NCBI GenBank assembly: GCA_945902215.1
Contig: CAMDML010000033.1
Location: 1-33,188, forward strand
Source: Klebsiella pneumoniae
Lineage (GTDB): Bacteria > Pseudomonadota > Gammaproteobacteria > Pseudomonadales > Pseudohongiellaceae
DNA length: 33,188 nt
Direction: 5' to 3'
The notes under the pieces are model-generated. The model was not told the origin of the DNA, did not search any database, and worked only from the letters and a program-made list of their open reading frames with translations. Shown here piece by piece: positions 26,512 through 32,867 of this stretch. Both the position numbers and the translations under genes were made by a program. Position 1 is the stretch's first letter. Every line of letters starts with the position of its first letter.

Positions 26512-26964
26512 ATGATCAAGCAAGTATTAGTGACCATTGTGGTCGCAGTTTTGGCCAGTTTTGCCACTTTGTATTTTTCCAACAGACCCGGTGTATTTGC
26601 GTCAGAACAAATTACCCAGTTAGCCAGCCAACTTTCAGTGCACCCCGAAATGCAGGCACGATTCACAGCCCCTGCCATCGTCTTTTCAGGGGAATCCCCG
26701 GAAGATGCCTGGCTCGAAGGTATGGGCAATGACGGATTGCCACGACCCGGTCCGGCAGATGATTTCAAAGCCCTGGTCGAAAGGGAAAATTCAGTATGCT
26801 TTTTGACAGAAGTTGAATTCAAAGGAATGAATGATCCAGGAGACCAGCTTGCCTGTCGGGTGAGCGTTGATGATTTCACCGGCTTCTGGGAAATACACGC
26901 TGTGCAAGGCGATGGTACTGATGCATCTGTGCGTTGTAATGCACAGTGCCTGGTTATTGAATAG
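26512..26964 (+). CDS. Small membrane-anchored or secreted protein, unknown
   Basis: A 150-residue protein I do not recognise. The ATG at 26512 follows AGGAG and gives a hydrophobic N terminus (MIKQVLVTIVVAVLASFATLYF), either an uncleaved anchor or a signal peptide. The rest is acidic, with four Cys in the C-terminal half (NSVCFL, QLACRV, SVRCNAQC), suggesting disulphides in the periplasm. It lies between an N-C fusion gene and a lone N-module gene, 94 and 54 bases away, so it may be part of the same transcript. It has neither the His-His nor the WEGDT signature. Confidence 0.7.
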   Translation: MIKQVLVTIVVAVLASFATLYFSNRPGVFASEQITQLASQLSVHPEMQARFTAPAIVFSGESPEDAWLEGMGNDGLPRPGPADDFKALVERENSVCFLTEVEFKGMNDPGDQLACRVSVDDFTGFWEIHAVQGDGTDASVRCNAQCLVIE

Positions 26965-27018
26965 TTTATTACCAACTTATTTGTTAAAAATTAATCATTC
27001 AAGCAGGGTATTAATCAT

Positions 27019-27576
27019 ATGAAACATCTGCAGCGTCTGCTGATTACCATAGTCGCATTCATCACCCCGGGGATGGGCTTGCTCGCGCACCACAACACCC
27101 AGTCTGAATTTGGAGACTTCGACTCCGCGACCGTCTATGTAGAAGGGACTATATCCCGCATCATTTGGGGCAATCCCCATATCACCATCGAATTTGTCAC
27201 GACCGGGGGAGAAATTGCAGCGGGTGAAAAAATGCGAATTGCGAGCCATCCGGTGCAAGTCCAAGTCGCCCATGGCATAAACAAGGAAGATTTCGCAGTA
27301 GGCGACACGGTCAAAATGCATGCCTGGAAGCACTTGCGCGGTATCCCGCAATTGTGGCCCCGGGCTATTCAGGTCAATGACGGGCCAATGCGTTCAAATA
27401 TGCGATTTACCGACATGATCGACATTGCCAAAGGCGAATTTGCAGAGAAAAATATCGTTGCAGCTGCCAACCTGAACGGCTCACCTTCGGCTCGCGCTGG
27501 TGAAAAATATGTCGAGAATTTGCGTGAAATGGGCCTGCTCGACTCTGAAGACAGGATGATTTGGCCTGCTCCCTGA
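27019..27576 (+). CDS. Exported lone DUF6152-like protein with extended C-terminal tail
   Basis: A 185-residue exported protein with signal peptide ending GLLA and predicted mature start His24-His25 (HHNTQSEF). The module is recognised from VEGTISRIIWGNPH (Pro-His at 53-54, the longest His-His to Pro-His spacing in the set, 31), then NKEDFAVGDTVKMHAWKHLRG. The tail after about residue 125 (MRSNMRFTDMIDIAKGEF) differs from the other lone N modules and ends WPAP; it is not a C module. No lone C gene lies next to it; the partner may be the fusion at 25413. Ribosome binding site weak. Function unknown. Confidence 0.78.
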   Translation: MKHLQRLLITIVAFITPGMGLLAHHNTQSEFGDFDSATVYVEGTISRIIWGNPHITIEFVTTGGEIAAGEKMRIASHPVQVQVAHGINKEDFAVGDTVKMHAWKHLRGIPQLWPRAIQVNDGPMRSNMRFTDMIDIAKGEFAEKNIVAAANLNGSPSARAGEKYVENLREMGLLDSEDRMIWPAP

Positions 27577-27615
27577 ATCACAGGAAGCGGCTAAATCAAC
27601 ACCGGGGACAAGGCG

Positions 27616-27861
27616 ATGAAGGTCTACACGATCTACGGCCCGCCCACTTGGCGAATGCCTAAAATGACCGCCCTTCAGCTTCTTGCCTACATCGCCACGG
27701 CCATCGGACTGCAGAGCCTCTTGGCCGTGGCGATCCTGATCTGGCGCCGCAACCCTCCAGAAGCTGTGCGTGCGATCCCAGTGGTCCGCTCAAGGACGTC
27801 TGAGGCTGCTTGGGACGGATTGCGCGCGTTTCGGGTTATAGAGTTTGCAGTTGGATTCTGA
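27616..27861 (+). pseudogene. Truncated N-terminal fragment of a membrane-anchored reductase-like protein
   Basis: An 81-codon frame with a good start context (AAGGCG before ATG). It encodes an anchor segment (MTALQLLAYIATAIGLQSLLAVAILIW) followed by a segment RTSEAAWDGLRAFRVIE. That segment looks like the lead into a ferredoxin-reductase-type FAD/NAD domain, where the chain would normally continue with the flavin-binding barrel. Here it stops five residues later (FAVGF). The break coincides with a short repeat, TCTGACACCTA, found again at 28862. The family assignment is from memory of this N-terminal phrase and is only moderate. Confidence 0.5.
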
Positions 27862-27867
27862 CACCTA
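27857..27867 (+). repeat. 11-bp direct repeat, copy 1
   Basis: TCTGACACCTA at the broken end of the reductase fragment, matched at 28862-28872 on the other side of the metallo-beta-lactamase gene. Confidence 0.5.
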
Positions 27868-27887
27868 TTTGCTTTTCCAACTTCTTC

Positions 27888-28796
27888 CTACTTCGCCGCC
27901 GCTTCCATCGTAGCAATACGCGCTTCCCAGCACTTGCCAACCATTGCGGCAAAGCGCCCTGCGGCTTCATTGCCGATCACCAGCGGATTCTCACTTCCTT
28001 GCGCGCGTGACGATGCCGACATGATGAAGTCGCGCGCTACGGGATCGAAAATCATCTCATGAGGATGCAAGGCCACATCCACACCTTCGCTGGCGATGAA
28101 CTCGCCGAGATGCGCGATACCCTCAACCGCCTGCTTGTGCACGTCGGCGCCGCCGCGCGGGCTCAGCTCCATGATCACAGCCTGGTGGGTAACGCCGTTC
28201 TCGGTAACCGGGAAGATCAGTGAAATGGCGCCCGGTGTATGGCCCGGCGTCAACACGATGGTGATCGGCGTATCACCCAGCATGATCACCTGGCCATCGT
28301 GGGCAATGCTGTCAGCGTTAGGCGCGCCACCGAGAGGGCCCCAATCCGCTTCTGACAACATGACCCGCACGCCGCGGTCGCGGAACCAGGGCACGCCGCC
28401 GGCATGGTCGCCGTGGAAGTGGGTGGCAAACACCACCTTCAATTCCGCTGGATCCAATCCGAGTTGCTGCATGCCCGGCATGATGATGTTTGCCGCGTCT
28501 TCAGGCGTATACAGCGTGTCGATCAAGGCAAGGCCGTCGGAGGTTTCAATCACCCAGGCGCCAACGTCGGTGCGGCCAACGTAATACAGATTGTCGAACA
28601 GCTTTGCCGGTGTGGCAGCCACGCCTTCGCCAAGACCCGGGAAGCGCGCCGGCTCCACGGTGCACTGACGCACGAAACTCGCCTGCGAACGCTCATCCGA
28701 TAAAACGCGTGCCTGTTCGACCAAGGCTGGATTGGCATCCTGGGCAAAGACCGGAATGGTCAGCAAAGCGCAGGTAGCTGCAAGTAATCTGTTCAT
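27888..28796 (-). CDS. Exported metallo-beta-lactamase-fold hydrolase (subclass B3-like)
   Basis: A 302-residue exported enzyme with signal peptide MNRLLAATCALLTIPVFAQ. It shows the dinuclear zinc signature THFHGDH (125-131: His126, His128, Asp130, His131) and the second ligand region VLTPGHTPGA (His186). The overall layout fits B3-type enzymes and related exported hydrolases, but sequence alone cannot say whether beta-lactams or another ester, lactone or amide is cleaved. The start follows GAGAGGGG. It stands alone on the minus strand, flanked on the left by the truncated reductase and on the right by IS91-like debris, so it may have been moved in. A role in the local pathway is possible but not shown. 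Confidence 0.88.
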   Translation of the reverse strand: MNRLLAATCALLTIPVFAQDANPALVEQARVLSDERSQASFVRQCTVEPARFPGLGEGVAATPAKLFDNLYYVGRTDVGAWVIETSDGLALIDTLYTPEDAANIIMPGMQQLGLDPAELKVVFATHFHGDHAGGVPWFRDRGVRVMLSEADWGPLGGAPNADSIAHDGQVIMLGDTPITIVLTPGHTPGAISLIFPVTENGVTHQAVIMELSPRGGADVHKQAVEGIAHLGEFIASEGVDVALHPHEMIFDPVARDFIMSASSRAQGSENPLVIGNEAAGRFAAMVGKCWEARIATMEAAAK

Positions 28797-28861
28797 GGAT
28801 CCCCTCTCGGTTTATTCAGGTTGTTGTTGGTATTCTGCGCGCAGGGTAAGGCAATTGTGGC

Positions 28862-28872
28862 TCTGACACCTA
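28862..28872 (+). repeat. 11-bp direct repeat, copy 2
   Basis: TCTGACACCTA, second copy, just upstream of the metallo-beta-lactamase gene and next to the IS91-like remnant. Confidence 0.5.
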
Positions 28873-28894
28873 ATTCTGAATCTCATCCACCAAC

Positions 28895-28927
28895 AGTGCG
28901 GCGTGAGTGCGGCGTGAGTGCGGCGTG
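28895..28927. repeat. Three tandem copies of an 11-bp unit
   Basis: AGTGCGGCGTG repeated three times without interruption, inside the IS91-like remnant. It may be slippage in decayed transposase sequence. Confidence 0.85.
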
Positions 28928-28929
28928 TT

Positions 28930-29080
28930 CCACCCTGCGCTTGGCGCCACAACTGGGGCAAAAGACACGTTTCTTACAGCTAAACGCCACCAGGTCTTCG
29001 TGAGTGAATATTGAGGTTCAGTGCCGAGCCAAAGCGCTGAATGAAGGTGATGGCCCCGGTGCCGGCACGGTCGTGCGGAA
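28930..29080 (-). pseudogene. Scrambled IS91-type transposase remnant
   Basis: On the minus strand, 29075 to 29004 reads GAITFIQRFGSALNLNIH, a signature of the central or late part of IS91-family transposases. In a different frame, about 29000 to 28938 reads LVAFSCKKRVFCPSCGAKRR, the N-terminal zinc-finger signature of the same family. In an intact transposase the zinc finger comes first; here the order is swapped. So this is fused debris, probably from two copies or an internal rearrangement, with no intact gene. Confidence 0.6.
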
Positions 29081-29108
29081 ACCGCCGGGGCATTACATTG
29101 ATGTTTTG

Positions 29109-29501
29109 CTAGCCTTCCTCTGAACCGTTGCCCCAGACTTGCTCACCGGTTGCCTCAATGGTGACGATTGAGGCATTGCCGGTAGTAGTGCCATTTCGTG
29201 CGCCGTAGCCTTTAACGTAAAGCACATCTCCGGATTTGATCTTGTCGCGAGTCCAGCCCTGACGCATAAGGGCGTTCACTCCAAGTAGCTCAATCGCCCA
29301 GTTCTCAACCTTGCCATCATCAGTTTTCACCTCCAGATAAACCCAGGCATGGGGGTTTGTCCATTCCACTCGCTCGACCTTACCGGTAAATTCAATCGGA
29401 CGATTGATGTCAAACTCAGCCGAAAAGGAATGATGCGCAAGAGCAAGTACTGGTGCCACCAGAAGAGACAACGACGTGAACACAACATGCGCAAATCTCA
29501 T
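29109..29501 (-). CDS. Exported lone DUF6152-like (N-module) protein, divergent pair with C-module gene
   Basis: A 130-residue exported protein; the ATG at 29501 has AGAGGA upstream and leads a signal peptide ending ALALA, so the longer reading from 29537 is rejected. The mature start is predicted as His23-His24 (HHSFSAEFD). The module continues IEFTGKVERVEWTNPH (Pro-His at 50-51), LEVKTDDGKVENWAIELLG, RQGWTRDKIKSGDVLYVKGYGARNG. It is the copy closest to the general DUF6152 pattern. The lone C-module gene starts 120 bases away on the other strand, so the pair may share a promoter region (29502-29621). Function unknown. Confidence 0.86.
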   Translation of the reverse strand: MRFAHVVFTSLSLLVAPVLALAHHSFSAEFDINRPIEFTGKVERVEWTNPHAWVYLEVKTDDGKVENWAIELLGVNALMRQGWTRDKIKSGDVLYVKGYGARNGTTTGNASIVTIEATGEQVWGNGSEEG

Positions 29502-29621
29502 TTTTGAAATCCTCTGTTCAATAATTACTGATAGCACTAGACTACAATGCAGAAGCTATGCGCTACAACCACTGAATATGCGTGAATTTTTCGCTCCAGC
29601 CAGCTTAAAGGAATCCAAACC

Positions 29622-30665
29622 ATGAAATGGCGATTCACCACCCTATTTTTATTGACCGCCTGTCAAGTTGCTACCGCTCAGTGGCTCGAGCTTCCGACGC
29701 CGGGCGTTCCACGCACTGCTGATGGCTCGGTAGATATGACGGCACCGGCACCTCGCACCAGAGACGGCATGCCTGACCTGTCTGGCCTGTGGGTGGCAAC
29801 ACGCGTTACCGGCGACTTGCCAAAGTCTGACAAGTACCTGCCATGGGTGCGTGAGGCCATGGATGCCCACACCAGCAATTTCTTTTCAGATCAGCCGCGA
29901 TATAACTGTTTACCCAGTGGGCCCAGCTATTTGACGGCTGGCAGCACGTCGACCGGCTTTCGCCGCATTATGCAGAGTCCGGATATGATTGGAATTCTGC
30001 ATGAAGATCAGGCGTTTCGTACGATTTTTATGGATGGTCGCGAACTTGAGAGCAACCCACTACCTACCTGGATGGGCTATTCAGTTGCGCGCTGGGACAA
30101 CGATACCCTTGTGGTAGACAGCAACGGTTACAACGACAAAACCTGGCTGGACCGTCGGGGCATAATGCACACAGAAGCCTTGCAGATTACCGAGCGTTAC
30201 GTTCGTCGTGATTTTGGGCATATAACACTCAATGTCACCTATAAAGATCCGGGCGCATTTACAGCCCCCCTTGAAGTGGCAATTGAAATAGTCAATCAGG
30301 CTGACGACGAACTGCTGGAATACGTCTGCAATGAAACAGCCCATCTCGGCGCGCAGTGGGAGGGTGATATTGAGGAGGCGAAACAGACTGCAGTTGCGAT
30401 CGATTCAGAAATCCTGTCGCAATACATTGGCACCTATCAGGGCAATTGGCTGGGCAATCTTGTTACTCTTGAGTTTTCGCTGGAAGGTGAAAGACTCAAG
30501 CTGCAAAGAGATGGCATAGAGATAGAACTGGTACCCCAGTCGACCAGATCTTTTGACGGCAGCAATGGCTTTGGATTCGTATTTGGTACGGTGAAGGACG
30601 GTATCGCCACCTCCGTGGAAGAGGTGCATGTGTCAGGAGGATGGTCTTTCCCCAGAGTTCCCTGA
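29622..30665 (+). CDS. Exported lone C-module protein with extra C-terminal beta domain
   Basis: A 347-residue exported protein with a short signal peptide (MKWRFTTLFLLTACQVATAQ) and AAAGGAATCC upstream. The C module spans about 85-245: Cys in YNCLPSGP, MDGRELESNPL, GYSVARWDNDTLVVDSNGYND, ITERYVRRDFG, YKDPGAFTAP and Cys in EYVCNET. After about 265, an added domain begins LSQYIGTYQG and runs in short strands to the end. It resembles the lipocalin-like tail (DUF3471-type) seen behind serine beta-lactamase-like proteins. No other C-module protein here has this tail. It is divergent from the lone N-module gene at 29109. Function unknown. Confidence 0.83.
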   Translation: MKWRFTTLFLLTACQVATAQWLELPTPGVPRTADGSVDMTAPAPRTRDGMPDLSGLWVATRVTGDLPKSDKYLPWVREAMDAHTSNFFSDQPRYNCLPSGPSYLTAGSTSTGFRRIMQSPDMIGILHEDQAFRTIFMDGRELESNPLPTWMGYSVARWDNDTLVVDSNGYNDKTWLDRRGIMHTEALQITERYVRRDFGHITLNVTYKDPGAFTAPLEVAIEIVNQADDELLEYVCNETAHLGAQWEGDIEEAKQTAVAIDSEILSQYIGTYQGNWLGNLVTLEFSLEGERLKLQRDGIEIELVPQSTRSFDGSNGFGFVFGTVKDGIATSVEEVHVSGGWSFPRVP

Positions 30666-30705
30666 GGCCTTGAGAAGGAATGGCAACAGTACTTCAACCG
30701 TTGAG

Positions 30706-30801
30706 TGTGGTGATCGGGTGATCGGTGTCATTGTTATTCTGTTGGGCCTGCCACTGTACTATTTGTTTCGGGCACGCTGGAAAGATCACGCCAAAACTTA
30801 A
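30706..30801 (+). pseudogene. Possible C-terminal remnant of a membrane transporter
   Basis: A short open frame without a start codon reads GVIVILLGLPLYYLFRARW, a hydrophobic helix followed by basic residues, then stops at 30799-30801. It resembles the last helix of amino-acid permease-type carriers. The rest of any such gene is absent to the left, where the C-module gene ends at 30665, so this would be a deletion remnant. The match is short. Confidence 0.35.
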
Positions 30802-30867
30802 CCCCTGCTTTCCCGGCCTTTTATCGTGCTTTGTTATATTGCGGCAATACCCGCAGAGCACACACCC

Positions 30868-31674
30868 ATGAGCATTCCTGTCAGTGTCTATATCATCGCC
30901 CTGAATGAAGAAGCCAATCTCCGCCGCCTGCTGCCACAACTGACCTCTTTTCTTGAAGTAGTGATCGTGGACAGCGGCAGTCAGGACCTTACTGCTGACG
31001 TAGCGCGGCTTTTCCCCAATGTGCGCTTCATGAGCCGCGAATGGACCGGGTTCAGCGCACAGAAAGCCTATGCCTTGTCCCGCTGCCGTTGCGAATGGGT
31101 GCTGAATCTTGATGCGGACGAAGAACTGACTCCCGCGTATTTCGCTGCCATGCATGAGGTCGTGCGAGGTGGTGAATTCGATGCGCTCGAGTCACGCCGC
31201 AAATTGCTGCGCTGGGGACGCGCGCCCAGAACCTTTATGAAGGACGACGTGCTGATTCGCCTGTTCAGGAAGGATTGCGGGCAGTATTTGCCGGTGAAAG
31301 TGCATGAACGCATTGTGATCCGGGGAAAAATCAAACACACCGATACGTACTTCCTGCATCACGAGAACCTGAGCTACACGCAGCGCATCCAGAAATCAAA
31401 CCAGTACAGCCAGCTCAAGGCCGAGGACAAATTTGCGAACGGCAGCCGCTGTACGATCCTGCATTTGCTGTTGTCGTTCCCGGTCGCTTTTCTGGCCTGC
31501 TATCTCGGCAAGGGCTGTTTCCTCGATGGCAGCGCGGGCGTGTTGACGAGCATGAACCATGCGTATTACAACTTCATGAAATACGCCAAGTTGTGGGAAC
31601 TCAACAGGCTCGCTGCCATGAGTACGGCGAACTCCCCGGCAATTCAACGCGTCGGTGTTACCACCAACCGCTGA
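30868..31674 (+). CDS. Family 2 glycosyltransferase, WaaE/KdtX-like (LPS core)
   Basis: A 268-residue cytoplasmic or membrane-associated glycosyltransferase of the GT2 GT-A fold, closest in pattern to WaaE/KdtX, which adds a sugar to the lipopolysaccharide inner core. Motifs: VYIIALNEEANLRRLL (nucleotide-sugar binding start), VIVDSGSQDLTADVA, the acidic LNLDADEEL (metal and sugar nucleotide), and a C-terminal segment KVHERIVIRGKIKH. I chose the ATG at 30868; an in-frame start at 30826 lacks family homology. It converges on the GT9 gene and the two stop codons abut at TGATCA. The donor and acceptor sugars cannot be read from the sequence. Confidence 0.88.
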   Translation: MSIPVSVYIIALNEEANLRRLLPQLTSFLEVVIVDSGSQDLTADVARLFPNVRFMSREWTGFSAQKAYALSRCRCEWVLNLDADEELTPAYFAAMHEVVRGGEFDALESRRKLLRWGRAPRTFMKDDVLIRLFRKDCGQYLPVKVHERIVIRGKIKHTDTYFLHHENLSYTQRIQKSNQYSQLKAEDKFANGSRCTILHLLLSFPVAFLACYLGKGCFLDGSAGVLTSMNHAYYNFMKYAKLWELNRLAAMSTANSPAIQRVGVTTNR

Positions 31675-32784
31675 TCAGCGTGCTGCGGGCGCGACGACTG
31701 ACAACACCTTCAATTCCTCCATCACTCTCTCCGGGCTGATCGAGCGCAGGCAGCGGTGCTGATACAAGCACTGCTTGCGCGTGCAGTCCGGGCTGCAGAA
31801 CTCCGTGCCCTTGAGCACATGTGCGGTGGGCGTCAGCGGCTTCCACAGATCGACGCTGGTGGGGCCAAAGATCACCACGCCCTTTACGCCCAGTGCAGCG
31901 GCCAGGTGGAAGGGCCCACTGTCGTTGCCGATGAATACCGCCGCGTGACGCAGAAAGGCGGCCAGTTCCCGCAAAGATAACTCGCCGCAGATACTGATCA
32001 TGCCGCCGCGCCTTGCGGCAGGCACCAGTGCGAGTACCTCGGCAATGTCATGCGCATCTCCTCCCGCTCCGGTGAAAACTACCTGATGTCCCGCCGCCTG
32101 CAGTCTGCAGGCCAGGTCCGCGAAGTGCTGGTACGGCCATTTCTTGTAGGCCTTGGTGGCGCCGACATGCAGCACGGCCAAGCTTGTGCCGAACTCAAGC
32201 CCGAGACTTTGCAGGCGTGCACCGACGGGTTCCGGCAGTCTGCCCGCTTGCAATTGCAGGTACTGTGGTTCCAGCGCGGGAAGCCCCAGCGCCTGGAACA
32301 CTTCCAGGAAACTGTACCAGCGGTGCCGGTGCTCCGGCGCTCGCCCCGCGAAGTTCACTGGCAGCACATGGTGGTAACCGAATCCATGCCGCTGGGTGCT
32401 GCAGCCAAGCCGGAATGCGGCGCCCGAGAGCTGGGTCAGCCGATGCGACACGGAATCCTCTTCGATATTGAACGCAATGTCAGCGCGGAAGCGGCGAATC
32501 TCCCGCAGGCAATTGAAGTACAGGCGCGCCTTTTCGCCCAGGTTAGCCGTGGCAATCTGCCGGCGCGGATAGGGAATCAGCACGTCTGCGGGCAGCGCAT
32601 CGCGGACAAGTTCGGCGTAGGCAGCGTCCAGCACGACGCGCAGCGTGATCCCGCGACTGGCGCAGTGGTGTTGGAAAGCCTGGATCAGGCCGCCGGCGAT
32701 CAGCAGATTGCCGAGATAGCGCGTGGGGTTGACCAGGATGATGCGGCGCGGCTGTTGGGGAAGAGCGGTCAGGGACAAGTGCAC
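31675..32784 (-). CDS. Family 9 glycosyltransferase (heptosyltransferase-like)
   Basis: A protein of about 369 residues of the GT9 family, which transfers heptose in LPS core assembly. Motifs: RRIILVNPTRYLGNLLIAGGLIQAF at the N terminus and the C-terminal nucleotide-sugar site FIGNDSGPFHLAAALGVKGVVIFGPT. No ATG fits the N terminus; the frame runs open to 33057 but overlaps the neighbouring gene. I use the GTG at 32784 (VHLSLTALPQQ), with a TTG two codons later as the alternative; neither has a good ribosome binding site. A Cys-rich C-terminal segment (CSPDCTRKQC) follows. Its neighbours are also LPS genes. Acceptor sugar unknown. Confidence 0.85.
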   Translation of the reverse strand: MHLSLTALPQQPRRIILVNPTRYLGNLLIAGGLIQAFQHHCASRGITLRVVLDAAYAELVRDALPADVLIPYPRRQIATANLGEKARLYFNCLREIRRFRADIAFNIEEDSVSHRLTQLSGAAFRLGCSTQRHGFGYHHVLPVNFAGRAPEHRHRWYSFLEVFQALGLPALEPQYLQLQAGRLPEPVGARLQSLGLEFGTSLAVLHVGATKAYKKWPYQHFADLACRLQAAGHQVVFTGAGGDAHDIAEVLALVPAARRGGMISICGELSLRELAAFLRHAAVFIGNDSGPFHLAAALGVKGVVIFGPTSVDLWKPLTPTAHVLKGTEFCSPDCTRKQCLYQHRCLRSISPERVMEELKVLSVVAPAAR

Positions 32785-32867
32785 GTTCCGGAAACGGTGG
32801 CTGACTGTGACGCCATGATAAGACAAATGCCAGAATTCCGCTGAGGAAACAGTCTGGAGCCGTCGGT

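Noticed and set aside
28895-28927. Short tandem repeat considered as a CRISPR-like array
   Set aside because: The 11-bp units are contiguous with no spacers, and lie inside decayed transposase sequence.
29053-29092. GC-rich hairpin (CCCCGG with CCGGGG) considered as a terminator
   Set aside because: No T-run follows on either strand and it lies within the IS91-like remnant.
32050-32844. 264-codon plus-strand frame inside the GT9 gene
   Set aside because: Antisense to a gene with clear GT9 motifs.
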